From the NCBI RefSeq assembly GCF_000285835.1, contig NZ_HE978602.1:128499-192498 (forward strand): a stretch of DNA of 64,000 bases, given 5' to 3'. Positions 27,272 through 39,002 of the stretch are shown one piece after another. Position 1 is the first letter of the stretch; the number at the start of each line of letters is the position of its first letter. A program made the translations under genes and the position numbers. Below the pieces are notes generated by a model that saw only the letters and a program-made list of their open reading frames with translations, was not told the DNA's origin and ran no database searches. Origin of the DNA: Brevibacterium senegalense. GTDB lineage: Bacteria; Actinomycetota; Actinomycetes; Actinomycetales; Brevibacteriaceae.

Positions 27272-28368
27272 AGGCGGCCCTTTCGGAGGATGTAGACGAG
27301 GAAGAAGGTGCCGCCCACGACCTCGATGATGATGCCCACGGAGCCCTCGGCGTAGAAGACGTGCTTGAGGATGAAGTAGGAGCCCGCCAGCACGACGACG
27401 CCGATGAGCCAGGCCAGGGGGAAGAGCAGGCGGTGGTCGTACGTGTCGCCCAGCTGGTAGGCGAGCATCGCGACGAGGAAGCCCAGGAAGGTCAGGGGGC
27501 CCACCAGTGCGGTCGAGACCGCCATGAGGGCGGAGACCAGCAGCAGGACGACGATCATCTGCCGCCGGTGGGCCATGCCCAGGTTGATGGCCGTGTCCCG
27601 GCCCAGCGCCATGACGTTGAGGCGCCCAGCCTGTGCCCACAGGAGGATCCCGGTGACGCCGGCCAGTCCGATCGCCCAGCCCAGGTAGTCCGTGTCCGCG
27701 TTCGCGATCGAACCGATGAGGCGGGCGGTGAGGATGTCGAACTCGCTGGGGGTGAGCAGCCGCTGCATGAACGTCGCCGCGGCGCCCAGGCCGCCGCCCA
27801 GCACGATGCCCACCAGCAGGGTGATCTGCAGGTTCCCGCCCCGCCGGGCCAGCAGCCAGCCGTAGAGGAGCGCCGCGAAGCCCACCATGAGGGCGATCTG
27901 GAGCAGGAACTGCCCCACTCCGGTCAGGAACGTGATCCCCGCGGCGCCCAGGACGTAGACGGCGGAGGTCTGCACCAGGCGGTAGAGGGACTCGAAGCCC
28001 ATGACGGACGGGGTGAGGATCCGGTTGTTCGTGATGGTCTGGAACGCGATCGTCGCGATCGCCTGGCAGAACGCCACCACGACGATGACGATGATGCTCT
28101 CCGCCCGCATCTGCGCGATGAGCCAGAATCCGCGCGAGCCGAACTCCATGGGGTTGTCGTACGCCAGGGTGCCCAGGACGGACGCCGCGGCCAGCACCGC
28201 GAGGACGGCCAGGACGATCCAGTAGCGCAGCGCGGCGCGCCGTGAGGGCAGGGCGCCGGAGCGGCGGTGGGCGTCCGTCTCCGCGAACAGCCCGCCGCGG
28301 GAGGCGACGGGGTCGTGCCGCCGGTCCTGGTGCGGACCGGAGGTCTCCTGGCGGGTGATGGCTGACAT
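27268..28368 (-). CDS. Iron-siderophore ABC transporter, permease 2
   Basis: A 366-residue FecCD/YclO-type permease with about nine hydrophobic segments after a 45-residue cytoplasmic N-terminus. The family landmark QTITNNRILTPSVMGFESLY is visible near residue 110, and LVGPLTFLGFLVAMLAYQL near the end is the segment that contacts the ATPase. It pairs with the permease at 28425-29402 to form the membrane channel. The ATG at 28368 is used; the ribosome site is weak (GGAAG). It overlaps the ATPase gene by 4 nt. Confidence 0.9.
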   Translation of the reverse strand: MSAITRQETSGPHQDRRHDPVASRGGLFAETDAHRRSGALPSRRAALRYWIVLAVLAVLAAASVLGTLAYDNPMEFGSRGFWLIAQMRAESIIVIVVVAFCQAIATIAFQTITNNRILTPSVMGFESLYRLVQTSAVYVLGAAGITFLTGVGQFLLQIALMVGFAALLYGWLLARRGGNLQITLLVGIVLGGGLGAAATFMQRLLTPSEFDILTARLIGSIANADTDYLGWAIGLAGVTGILLWAQAGRLNVMALGRDTAINLGMAHRRQMIVVLLLVSALMAVSTALVGPLTFLGFLVAMLAYQLGDTYDHRLLFPLAWLIGVVVLAGSYFILKHVFYAEGSVGIIIEVVGGTFFLVYILRKGRL

Positions 28369-28424
28369 GGGGGATTCTTCCGTGGGGGACGGTGCAGGTG
28401 AGGGGTGCCTGTCGCGGGTGCGGC

Positions 28425-29402
28425 TCAGCTCCGCCGCACGATGAGGGCGATGAAGACGACGGCGCCCACGACGGCGAGGATGAGGGAGACCGGAACTTCG
28501 AACGGCGCGATGATGGTGCGGCCCAGCAGGTCGCAGACCGTCACGAGCGCGATGCCGGTGAGGGCGACCCACGGCAGGTTCGAGCGCAGGTCGTCGCCGC
28601 GGAACATCGACACGATGTTGGGGACGATGAGGCCCAGGAACGGCAGGTTGCCCACCACCACGGTGACGATGCCGGTCGCGATGGCGATGAGGCCGGTGCC
28701 CAGCAGGACCACGGCGCGGTAGTCGAGCCCGATGTTCGTGGAGAACTCCTCGCCCAGACCGGCCGCGGTGAAGCGGTCCGCGGCGACGAACACCGCGACG
28801 ACCACGACGATGACGACCAGCAGCGGCTCGTACTTCCCCTGGATGATGCCGGTGAAGGAGCCCGCGAACCAGATGCCCAGGCTCTGGAGCATGTCCGTCT
28901 GCAGGGCGATGAAGGTGGAGACCGCGCCCACGACGGCGCCCAGCATGATGCCGACGATCGGGACGATGACGGAGGACCGCAGGGTGATGCGCTGGAGGAA
29001 CGCGAAGAAGATCGATGTGCCGATGAAGGCGGTGATGACCGCGACGATCATCTTGACGACCAGCGGGGAGCCCGGCGCGACGATCATGACGAGCAGCAGT
29101 CCCAGGCCGGCCCACTCCGTCGTGCCCGTGGTCGTGGGCTCGACGAACCTGTTCTGCGTGATCATCTGCATGACGAGACCGCACATCGCCATCGCAGCAC
29201 CGGCCAGGACCAGCGCGATGGTGCGGGGGATGCGGGTGATCGCGAACATCTGCGCGCCGTCCTCCGCTCCGAAGATGTCGTACTGGCCCACGAAGAGGCT
29301 GGCGACGACGAGCCCGCCCACGACCAGGAGGCCCACGACCATGGGCCAGGTGAAGAGGCGGGAACGCCGCGGAGCGCGGTCGGCCGGCCCCACCCCGGAC
29401 AC
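28425..29402 (-). CDS. Iron-siderophore ABC transporter, permease 1
   Basis: A 325-residue FecCD/YclN-type permease. It shows RIPRTIALVLAGAAMAMCGLVMQ near residue 60, QNRFVEPTTTGTTEWAGLG, and VGNLPFLGLIVPNIVSMFRG, all standard for iron-siderophore permeases. About nine membrane segments are expected. The GTG at 29402 is the first ordinary start codon; the frame is open back to the stop codon of the binding-protein gene, where a CTG overlaps the TGA, so a coupled alternative start is possible. It lies between the binding protein and the second permease in the operon. Confidence 0.9.
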   Translation of the reverse strand: MSGVGPADRAPRRSRLFTWPMVVGLLVVGGLVVASLFVGQYDIFGAEDGAQMFAITRIPRTIALVLAGAAMAMCGLVMQMITQNRFVEPTTTGTTEWAGLGLLLVMIVAPGSPLVVKMIVAVITAFIGTSIFFAFLQRITLRSSVIVPIVGIMLGAVVGAVSTFIALQTDMLQSLGIWFAGSFTGIIQGKYEPLLVVIVVVVAVFVAADRFTAAGLGEEFSTNIGLDYRAVVLLGTGLIAIATGIVTVVVGNLPFLGLIVPNIVSMFRGDDLRSNLPWVALTGIALVTVCDLLGRTIIAPFEVPVSLILAVVGAVVFIALIVRRS

Positions 29403-29452
29403 GATGTCCGGGGTGGGGCTCGCCGCCGCGCTCTGCGGTGCGGGGTCTGCGC

Positions 29453-30454
29453 TCAGTTGCCCTGCTCCATCGCGTCGGCGATCGAGTTGTAGAACTCGGT
29501 GTAGGTCACGAGGCCCTCGTCCAGGTAGGTGAACTCGGGCATGTAGACGATGTTGCCCTCGGAGACGGCGGTGACGTTCTGCAGGGCGGGGGAGTCCGCG
29601 ATGAGCTCGTCCGCAGGCGTGTACTCCTCGCCGGAGTTCGCACTGACGCCCGCATCGCGGTCCATGACGAGGATCCAGTCCGGGTTCGAGTCCGCGATGG
29701 CCTCGACGGAGATGTCGTCGCCCTGGTGGTCCTCGGACGCGTCCTCGACCTCGAGCGCCGGGGTCAGGCCCAGCTCGTCGAAGGCCGGGCCCAGCGTGCG
29801 ACCGGTGCCGGGCGCGGCGTAGTTGATGTCGCCGCCGGAGGTGATGACGCCCATGACGGTGTCCTCCGAGTCATAGGCGGCCTCGACGCGCGACGTGGCC
29901 TCGTCGTACTCGTCGACCAGCGCCTGCGCCTCGTCCTCCTTGTCGAACACCTTGCCCAGCTCCGTCACCTGGCGCTTGAGCTCGTCGCCGAAGGGCTGGT
30001 CGTCACGGACGTCCAGGTCGAGCATCGCCGCGTCGGGTGCGAGCTCCGCGATGTCCTCCTTGTACTGCGCGTAGCGCTGACCGATGATGACCGTGTCCGG
30101 AGCGGCCTCGACGATCGCCTCGAGGTCGGGCTCACGGTGGCTGCCGGTGTCGAGGATCTGGTCGTTCTCCTTGTAGGAGAGGTCCGCGCGCATGAGGGAG
30201 ACGGCGCCGGTGGAGAGCTCCACGCCCCAGTCGTCCAGCAGCTTGAAGGTGCGGTTGTCGAAGGCGGCGACGCTCTGCGGCGGCACGGCGACGTCGACGG
30301 CGCCGTCGTTCGTCTCGACGGAGACGGTCTCGCCGCTCGCGGCGGCGTCCTCCGAGCCCTGCTCACCCGCGTCGCCCGAGCCGCACGCGGTGAGGCCCAG
30401 TGCGAGGACTGCTGACGAGGCGAGGACGACGCCGAGGCGATTCTGTCGCTGCAT
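29453..30454 (-). CDS. Iron-siderophore ABC transporter, substrate-binding lipoprotein
   Basis: A 333-residue periplasmic-binding-fold lipoprotein. The signal peptide ends in the lipobox LTAC (Cys at about residue 24). The mature part begins with VSVETNDGAVDVAVPPQSVAAFD and contains APDTVIIGQRYAQY and NPDWILVMDRDAG, matching the YclQ/CeuA/FatB group that binds catecholate siderophores such as petrobactin. Ligand identity is inferred from that resemblance only. AAGGAA precedes the ATG at 30454. It is the first gene of the uptake operon, and two iron-box-like sequences lie 94-157 nt upstream. Confidence 0.9.
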   Translation of the reverse strand: MQRQNRLGVVLASSAVLALGLTACGSGDAGEQGSEDAAASGETVSVETNDGAVDVAVPPQSVAAFDNRTFKLLDDWGVELSTGAVSLMRADLSYKENDQILDTGSHREPDLEAIVEAAPDTVIIGQRYAQYKEDIAELAPDAAMLDLDVRDDQPFGDELKRQVTELGKVFDKEDEAQALVDEYDEATSRVEAAYDSEDTVMGVITSGGDINYAAPGTGRTLGPAFDELGLTPALEVEDASEDHQGDDISVEAIADSNPDWILVMDRDAGVSANSGEEYTPADELIADSPALQNVTAVSEGNIVYMPEFTYLDEGLVTYTEFYNSIADAMEQGN

Positions 30455-30547
30455 GGTGGTGTTCCTTCTTCCGGTAGACAGGGGACGGCCGCGACGCGCC
30501 CGCCCCGGGGCGAACCGCGGCCGGTCGGCCTGAGCGCAGTCTCTTAG

Positions 30548-30566
30548 TGAGCTGAGCCTTGCCTCC
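30548..30566 (-). promoter_or_regulatory. Candidate DtxR/IdeR iron box 1
   Basis: Read on the minus strand, GGAGGCAAGGCTCAGCTCA matches about 12 of 19 positions of the TTAGGTTAGGCTAACCTAA consensus, including the AAGGCT core. It lies upstream of the siderophore operon, which is the expected place for iron-dependent repression. Confidence 0.5.
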
Positions 30567-30587
30567 TAGTGTGCAGAGCGAAACGCA

Positions 30588-30611
30588 TTAGGTAAAGCCG
30601 GGCTTCGCTAA
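30588..30611. promoter_or_regulatory. Candidate iron box 2 / inverted repeat
   Basis: A TTAGG...CTAA element encloses the perfect palindrome AAGCCGGGCTT. The first half, TTAGGTAAAGCC, fits the DtxR half-site. It lies between the divergent siderophore operon and the amidohydrolase gene and could act on either. Confidence 0.45.
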
Positions 30612-30676
30612 AAGAGACGCACTCCACATGAGGTGCGTCACGGCGGATCCGGGCCGGGCTGTGGTTCGATAAGAGG

Positions 30677-32449
30677 ATGGAGTCCGCCGTGCCCGCCGTG
30701 CCCGCCCGTCACCGTCTCTTCGCGAACGGGCGTGTCTACGCGCATCGGGGCCCGGCTGAAGAGGCGCTGCTGGTCCAGGACGGTCGCGTCGTCGCGGCGG
30801 GCACGACGGCGGAGCTGCGGGAGCGGGCCGGAACCGGGGCGCTCGAGGAAGTGGATCTGGAGGGCCGCGTCGTCCTCCCGGGCCTCATCGACGCCCACCT
30901 CCACGCGATCTCGACCGCGAACACCATCGCCGAGGTCGACCTCCGGCAGGTGCGCAGCCTGCGTGCCGCTGTGGACACCGTCGCCGCCCACGCGGCCGCG
31001 CTGGGCCCGGGCGAGTGGGTCACCGGCGGACGCTGGGACTCGAACACGTGGGACATGGGGCGCGGGGATTCGTACCAGCCCGACCGCGTCGCCCTGGACG
31101 CGGCGCTGCCGGACCGCCCGGTCGCGCTCTGGTCCGTGGACTACCACACGCTGTGGCTCAACGGGGCGGCGCTCGAGGCCGTGGGCATCGACGACCGCAC
31201 GCCCAACCCCGTGGGCGGAGAGATCGTGCGCGACGGGTCCGGTCGTGCCACCGGCATCCTGCGCGAGGACGCCGCGACGATCGCGGAGCGGCGCATGCCC
31301 GCGCTGTCGCTGGACCAGCGGGCCCAGAATCTGCTGACGGCGCAGCGGAAGTGGCTGGCGGAGGGGCTGACCGGCGTCCACGACATCGACGGTGCCCCCT
31401 CGCAGGAGGCGTGGGACGCGCTGCGAGCCGACGACGGTCTGCTGCTCCGGGTCGTCAAGTACCTGCGCCTGGACGAGCTGGACCGGGCGCGGGCGGAGGG
31501 GTGGCGGACCGGCGACCAGCTGGGCCGGACGCGCACCGCCGGTGAACCCCAGGTCGTGCTGCCATGGGACTCGCCGGAGGTCGACGACTGGTTCGTCCGC
31601 GGTGGCCTCAAGCTCTTCTCCGACGGCGCGCTGGGCTCGCAGACGTCCTTCATGACGGACCCGTTCCCCGCCCGGCCCGGCGAGGACCACCTGCCCAACT
31701 ACGGTCTGCCCATCGCCGGCGAGGACCTGCTGGTCGAGCAGATCGAACAGGCGCTGGAGGCCGGGATCGCGCTGGCCGTCCACGCGATCGGCGACCGGGC
31801 GAACCACCATGTGCTGAGCGCGTTCGCCCGCACCCGCGACAGTTCGTCGCGCGCACAGCAGCGGCACCGCCGCCCCCTGCGGCACAGGATCGAGCACGCG
31901 CAGTTCGTCCGCCCGGAGGAGGTCGCGCTCTTCGCGTCCCTGGGGATCGTCGCGTCGATGCAGCCGCGCCACTGCATCTCCGATCTGCACCTGCTCGAGT
32001 CGCTCCGTCCGGACCCCCGTCTGGCCGCCTACGCCTGGAAGGACCTGGCCGCCGCGGGCGCGGCCGTCGCCTTCGGCTCCGACGGCCCCGTCGAGCCCAC
32101 GGACCCGTTCGCCGGGATCTACGCGGCGATGACGCGGGCGCACATCGACGGCGACCCGACCACGGTGTTCCAGCCTGAGCGCAGGATCCCGGCGTGGGAC
32201 GCGATCGCAGCCCACACCTCGGGAGCAGCCCACGCCGCCGGGCTGGAGAACCGCGTGGGCACTCTGGCCCCGGGCATGGCGGCGGATCTCATCGCGATCG
32301 ACGTCGACCCGTTCGTCGCGGACGGCGGCAGCGGCTTCACAGGGGAGTACGACAGTGAGGCCGCCCTGTTCGAGCACGCGCTGGCTGTCCGCGACGCGAC
32401 CGTCCACCTCACCGCCGTCGGCGGCGACGTCGCCTTCGCACGACCGTGA
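30677..32449 (+). CDS. Amidohydrolase family protein (YtcJ-like)
   Basis: A 590-residue metal-dependent amidohydrolase of the amidohydrolase_3 group. The metal-binding HxH is DAHLHAIS near residue 75. Further family segments are GGRWDSNTW, FSDGALGSQT, AVHAIGDRAN (metal His), RIEHAQFV (metal His) and GSDGPVEPTDPF (catalytic Asp). Relatives hydrolyse exocyclic amides or imides, but the substrate is unpredictable. The ATG at 30677 has only AGAGG directly upstream, with TTCGAT six bases before, so translation may be leaderless. It is divergent from the siderophore operon, and a strong hairpin separates it from the glycine riboswitch. Confidence 0.85.
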   Translation: MESAVPAVPARHRLFANGRVYAHRGPAEEALLVQDGRVVAAGTTAELRERAGTGALEEVDLEGRVVLPGLIDAHLHAISTANTIAEVDLRQVRSLRAAVDTVAAHAAALGPGEWVTGGRWDSNTWDMGRGDSYQPDRVALDAALPDRPVALWSVDYHTLWLNGAALEAVGIDDRTPNPVGGEIVRDGSGRATGILREDAATIAERRMPALSLDQRAQNLLTAQRKWLAEGLTGVHDIDGAPSQEAWDALRADDGLLLRVVKYLRLDELDRARAEGWRTGDQLGRTRTAGEPQVVLPWDSPEVDDWFVRGGLKLFSDGALGSQTSFMTDPFPARPGEDHLPNYGLPIAGEDLLVEQIEQALEAGIALAVHAIGDRANHHVLSAFARTRDSSSRAQQRHRRPLRHRIEHAQFVRPEEVALFASLGIVASMQPRHCISDLHLLESLRPDPRLAAYAWKDLAAAGAAVAFGSDGPVEPTDPFAGIYAAMTRAHIDGDPTTVFQPERRIPAWDAIAAHTSGAAHAAGLENRVGTLAPGMAADLIAIDVDPFVADGGSGFTGEYDSEAALFEHALAVRDATVHLTAVGGDVAFARP

Positions 32450-32519
32450 GCGGGGCGGGCGCGCCTCGCAAAGTCTCATCCGCATGCTGATCCGCGCCCC
32501 GGCCGATCCCCGCCGGATC

Positions 32520-32553
32520 GCGCCACCGCACCCCGGGACCCGTGCGGTGGCGC
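32520..32553 (+). terminator. Hairpin between amidohydrolase and glycine riboswitch
   Basis: A perfect 12-bp stem (GCGCCACCGCAC and GTGCGGTGGCGC) closes a 10-nt loop. It ends 18 nt before TATCCT (32571-32576), the probable -10 box of the riboswitch transcript. Confidence 0.6.
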
Positions 32554-32589
32554 ACCGCCCCCGGGTCGCCTATCCTGTCTGTGACCGCC

Positions 32590-32736
32590 GCAATGACACT
32601 GCGTGGGAGAGCCGCTGACGCGGCGCCGAAGGTGCAATCCCTCCCCGGGAATCTCTCAGGCCCAGTACCGCGCATCGTGCAGGCGACTCTGGAGCGGACC
32701 GCCGCCACCCCCGTGGTGGTCGGGACGTCGACAGAG
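32590..32736 (+). ncRNA. Glycine riboswitch (single aptamer)
   Basis: The canonical conserved segments occur in order: GGGAGAG at 32605, CGCCGAAGGTGCAA at 32624, AATCTCTCAGG at 32650, GTACCG at 32665, CTCTGGAG around 32698 and ACAGAG near 32731. Only one full aptamer is evident; a second copy of the CGCCGAAGG core is missing, so this is a singlet, possibly with a vestigial partner helix. It precedes gcvP, and glycine riboswitches usually switch such genes on when glycine is abundant. A TATCCT hexamer at 32571-32576 is the likely -10 box. This and the next element fill the 348-nt space before gcvP. Confidence 0.9.
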
Positions 32737-32793
32737 CGGGGAGGACGAACCGCAACGCGTCCGTCCCCGTGGATGGGCGCATCCACGGAGGAG
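32737..32793 (+). promoter_or_regulatory. Expression platform of the glycine riboswitch
   Basis: Two hairpins overlap. The first pairs 32737-32747 with 32758-32769 (one bulge). The second is a perfect 8-bp stem, CCGTGGAT with ATCCACGG (32767-32774 and 32781-32788). Its 3' arm includes the first two bases of the gcvP ribosome site GGAGGAG (32787-32793). The hairpins share 32767-32769, so their bases compete. Control of translation initiation is inferred. Confidence 0.5.
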
Positions 32794-32797
32794 ACCC

Positions 32798-35758
<2,961 letters not shown>

Positions 35759-35803
35759 TCCAGACACCCGCCTCCCACCCCGACGCTTCCTGAGGAGTCA
35801 CCG

Positions 35804-36952
35804 ATGACCAAGTCCACCGCCCTCCACGACCTGCATGCGCAGCTGGGGGCCTCCTTCACCGACTTCGGCGGCTGGGACATGCCGCTCAAGTACGGATCCG
35901 AGCTGGCCGAGCACCGCGCGGTCCGTGAGTCCGCCGGCATCTTCGACCTCTCCCACATGGGCGAGGTGCGGGTGACCGGTGCGGACGCCGCTGCGTTCCT
36001 GGACTTCGCCCTGCTGGCGAAGTACTCGATCGTGACGGTGGGCCGTGCGAAGTACGGCCTCATCCTGGACGCCTCCGGCGGTGTCCTGGACGACCTCATC
36101 ACCTACCGGCTGGCGGACGATCAGTTCCTCGTCGTGCCCAATGCGGGCAACGCCCCCGCCGTCGCCGAGGCCCTGGTCGCCCGCGCGGAGGAGTTCGCCT
36201 CCCAGCGGGTGCCGGGGGCGGACGTGACGGTGACGGACGAGTCCGCGGACACGTCCCTCGTCGCCGTGCAGGGACCCCGGTCCGAGGCCGTGGTCCGCAC
36301 GGTCGCCCGCGAGGCCGACCAGCAGGGGATCGAGGAGCTGGGCTACTACGGGTGGATGACCACGGGACTGGCGACGGCCTCGGGCGAGGTCGAGGTTCTG
36401 CTGGCCCGCACGGGGTACACCGGCGAGGACGGGTTCGAGATCTACCTGGGCAACGCGGACGCCCAGCCGGTCTGGGAGGCGCTGGTCGCCGGTGCCCAGG
36501 GTGCCGGCATCGATCTGACGCCGTGCGGGCTGGCCTCCCGCGACTCGCTGCGGCTGGAGGCGGGCATGCCGCTGTACGGCAACGAGATCACGCTCCAGAC
36601 CACGCCTGCGGACATCGGGATGGGGAAGATGGCGGTGAACGCGCTGAAGCGCGAGCACCTCTTCGCCCGCGAGGCGATCGAGCGGCAGGCCGAGTCGGAG
36701 CCCGAGCGGGTGCTCGTGGGACTCGCGTCCGACGGCCGCCGGGCCGCGCGCGCCGGATCCGCCGTGCTGATCGACGGGCAGGAGGTGGGCACGGTGACCT
36801 CGGGTCAGCCCTCGCCCACGCTGGGCCACCCCGTCGCGCTCGCGTTCCTCGACCGGGCGCATGCGGCGAAGGGCACGGAGCTCGACGTCGACATCCGCGG
36901 CAGGTCGCACCCCTTCCGCGTCGTGCCGACGCCGTTCTACAAGCGGGCCTGA
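35804..36952 (+). CDS. gcvT: Aminomethyltransferase, T-protein
   Basis: A 382-residue GcvT. It has [13 protein letters not shown] near the N-terminus, [24 protein letters not shown] with the catalytic Asp region, and [20 protein letters not shown]. It transfers the methylene group from aminomethyl-lipoyl-GcvH to tetrahydrofolate and releases ammonia. The ATG at 35804 follows AGGAG at 7 nt, 45 nt after gcvP. It is full length, in contrast to the GcvT-like fragment at 22587-22946, which belongs to a different subgroup. Confidence 0.96.
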   Translation: MTKSTALHDLHAQLGASFTDFGGWDMPLKYGSELAEHRAVRESAGIFDLSHMGEVRVTGADAAAFLDFALLAKYSIVTVGRAKYGLILDASGGVLDDLITYRLADDQFLVVPNAGNAPAVAEALVARAEEFASQRVPGADVTVTDESADTSLVAVQGPRSEAVVRTVAREADQQGIEELGYYGWMTTGLATASGEVEVLLARTGYTGEDGFEIYLGNADAQPVWEALVAGAQGAGIDLTPCGLASRDSLRLEAGMPLYGNEITLQTTPADIGMGKMAVNALKREHLFAREAIERQAESEPERVLVGLASDGRRAARAGSAVLIDGQEVGTVTSGQPSPTLGHPVALAFLDRAHAAKGTELDVDIRGRSHPFRVVPTPFYKRA

Positions 36953-37067
36953 CGCCCCGCGCGGCGGCCGGTCCCGTTCAGCCGCTGCGCAGCCCCGCTC
37001 GCACCTGCACACCCGGACACCTGCACACCTGAGTCTCCCGCACACCCCGACACGAAGAAGGTCCCTC

Positions 37068-37469
37068 ATGGCACAACTGCCCCCGCTGCCCCCGCAGTAC
37101 TCCTACTCCGCCGAGCACGAGTGGGTGAACGCCACCGCGGACGCGGTCGTGGGCGCGACGCTCCGGGTGGGCATCACCGCGGTCGCCTCCGATGCGCTGG
37201 GCGAGGTCGTCTACGCGGACATCCCGGAGGTGGGCGCCACCGTCACCGCCGGCGAGATCTGCGGTGAGGTCGAGTCCACGAAGACGGTCTCCGACCTCTT
37301 CTCGCCCGTGACCGGCGAGGTCACGGCCGTCAACGAGCTGGTGTCCGCGAACCCGGGCATCCTCAACTCGGACCCGTACGGCGACGGCTGGCTGTTCGAG
37401 GTCGCCGTGACCGCGGCCGGCCCGCTGCTGGACGACAAGGCCTACGCGGAGGCCAACCACCTGGCCTGA
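37068..37469 (+). CDS. gcvH: Glycine cleavage system H-protein
   Basis: A 133-residue lipoyl carrier. The lipoylation site is Lys72 in [20 protein letters not shown], and YSAEHEWV and [17 protein letters not shown] are standard. It shuttles the aminomethyl intermediate among P, T and L proteins. The ATG at 37068 follows AAGAAGG. The 115-nt gap after gcvT contains short CACCTGCACAC-like repeats but no gene. No lipoamide dehydrogenase or lipoyl synthase is in the window, so those parts are supplied from elsewhere. Confidence 0.96.
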   Translation: MAQLPPLPPQYSYSAEHEWVNATADAVVGATLRVGITAVASDALGEVVYADIPEVGATVTAGEICGEVESTKTVSDLFSPVTGEVTAVNELVSANPGILNSDPYGDGWLFEVAVTAAGPLLDDKAYAEANHLA

Positions 37470-37508
37470 GGCGGTGACCGGGCAGGTGCCCCGCGCACTC
37501 GCCCGGCC

Positions 37509-37551
37509 GGGGCCTCGGCGGCCCCACGACAGCGGATCGACGGCGATCCGC
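37509..37551 (+). terminator. Two small hairpins between gcvH and sdaA
   Basis: A 6-bp GGGGCC/GGCCCC stem (37509-37525) is followed by a perfect 8-bp GCGGATCG/CGATCCGC stem with an ACGG loop (37532-37551). They could lower read-through into sdaA or protect the upstream mRNA. Confidence 0.4.
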
Positions 37552-37578
37552 GACGATTCCATGCGTTTGGAGGCAGAC

Positions 37579-38985
37579 ATGCCCATCAGTGTCTTCGACC
37601 TGTTCACCGTGGGGATCGGGCCCTCGAGCTCGCACACGGTGGGACCCATGCGAGCGGCGGCGAGCTTCGTCGACCTGGTGGGGGAGCGGATCGAGGAGGT
37701 CCGCGCCCTCGAGGTCGACGTGTACGGCTCGCTGGCGGCGACCGGCAGGGGCCACGGCACCTTCGATGCGATCCTGCTGGGCCTCGAGGGATGCCAGCCG
37801 GATCAGGTGCTGCCCGACGAGGTGGACGAGCGGTCCGCGCGGATGGCGGAGACCGGCATCGTCCGGTTCGGCGATCGCGTCGAGATCCCGTTCACCGTCG
37901 CGGACATGCGGCAGCGGCCGCTCACCGTCCTGGAGCGGCACACGAACGCGCTCGAGCTGCGGGCGCGCACGGGGACGGGCGAGGAGCTCACGCACGAGAT
38001 CTACTACTCCGTGGGCGGCGGCTTCGTCGTCACCCAGTCGGATGAGGAGCAGGCGGTGCTGGGCACGGCCGCGGGCGACTCCGCGCGGGAGCCCGCGACC
38101 CCGTACGACTTCCGCTCCGGCGACGACCTCCTGCGGATCGCGCGGGAGGAGGGCCTGGCGATCTGGGAGATCATGCTGGCGAACGAGCTGGGCGCCGGCC
38201 GGACGGAGGCGGAGGTGCGGGAGGGACTCCTGCACATCGCGCAGGTGATGGAGGAGTGCGCTGCGAACAGCCTGGACCGCTCCGGCCACCTGCCGGGCGG
38301 CCTCACGGTGCGCAGGCGCGCGCACGACTGGTTCCTGCGACTCAAGGAGGAGGACCCGCACCGCGATCCGCGCTACTACCAGGAGTGGGTCAACCTCATC
38401 GCGCTGGCCGTCAACGAGGAGAACGCCAGTGGTGGCCGGGTCGTCACCGCACCCACGAACGGGGCCGCCGGCATCATCCCGGCGGTGCTGCACTACGCGC
38501 TCCACTACGTCGACTGGGTCGTGGACGGCGGGGATGAGGCGCGTGCGGAGGCGACGGTGCGCTTCCTGCTGACCGCCGGCGCGATCGGCGTGCTCTACAA
38601 GGAGGGCGCCTCGATCTCCGGTGCCGAGGTGGGCTGCCAGGGCGAGGTGGGCTCCGCGTCGTCGATGGCGGCCGGCGGCCTGGCCCAGGTGCTGGGCGGC
38701 ACCGTCGAGCAGGTGGAGAACGCGGCGGAGATCGCGATGGAGCACAACCTGGGCCTCACGTGCGACCCGATCGCCGGTCTGGTGCAGGTGCCGTGCATCG
38801 AGCGCAACGCGATCGGTGCGGGCAAGTCGATCAACGCGGCGAAGATGGCGATGTGGGGCGACGGCGAGCACTTCGTGAGCCTCGACGAGGTCATCGCGAC
38901 GATGAAGGCCACCGGAGCGGACATGAGCGACAAGTACAAGGAGACCGCGATGGGCGGCCTGGCCGTCAACGTCGTGGAGTGCTGA
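37579..38985 (+). CDS. sdaA: L-serine dehydratase (iron-sulfur, single chain)
   Basis: A 468-residue L-serine deaminase with the N-terminal regulatory/beta part ([23 protein letters not shown]) fused to the catalytic alpha part. Conserved cluster-ligand Cys occur in [17 protein letters not shown] and in [19 protein letters not shown]. It converts serine to pyruvate and ammonia with a 4Fe-4S cluster. Serine is made from glycine plus methylene-tetrahydrofolate, so following gcvPTH it completes a route from glycine to pyruvate. The ATG at 37579 follows GGAGG; an in-frame ATG 18 nt earlier would precede that site. Its stop codon lies inside a hairpin shared with the convergent gene. Confidence 0.93.
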   Translation: MPISVFDLFTVGIGPSSSHTVGPMRAAASFVDLVGERIEEVRALEVDVYGSLAATGRGHGTFDAILLGLEGCQPDQVLPDEVDERSARMAETGIVRFGDRVEIPFTVADMRQRPLTVLERHTNALELRARTGTGEELTHEIYYSVGGGFVVTQSDEEQAVLGTAAGDSAREPATPYDFRSGDDLLRIAREEGLAIWEIMLANELGAGRTEAEVREGLLHIAQVMEECAANSLDRSGHLPGGLTVRRRAHDWFLRLKEEDPHRDPRYYQEWVNLIALAVNEENASGGRVVTAPTNGAAGIIPAVLHYALHYVDWVVDGGDEARAEATVRFLLTAGAIGVLYKEGASISGAEVGCQGEVGSASSMAAGGLAQVLGGTVEQVENAAEIAMEHNLGLTCDPIAGLVQVPCIERNAIGAGKSINAAKMAMWGDGEHFVSLDEVIATMKATGADMSDKYKETAMGGLAVNVVEC

Positions 38986-39002
38986 GAGGCGCTCAGCGCT
39001 CC
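38976..39002. terminator. Bidirectional hairpin overlapping two stop codons
   Basis: GGAGTGCTGAG (38976-38986) pairs with CTCAGCGCTCC (38992-39002) over 11 bp with one wobble around a 5-nt loop. The sdaA TGA (38983-38985) lies in one arm and the opposing gene's stop (38993-38995) in the other. Confidence 0.65.

Noticed and set aside
36990-37055. Short CACCTGCACAC-type repeats between gcvT and gcvH
   Set aside because: They are few, imperfect and unspaced; too little for a CRISPR or operator array.
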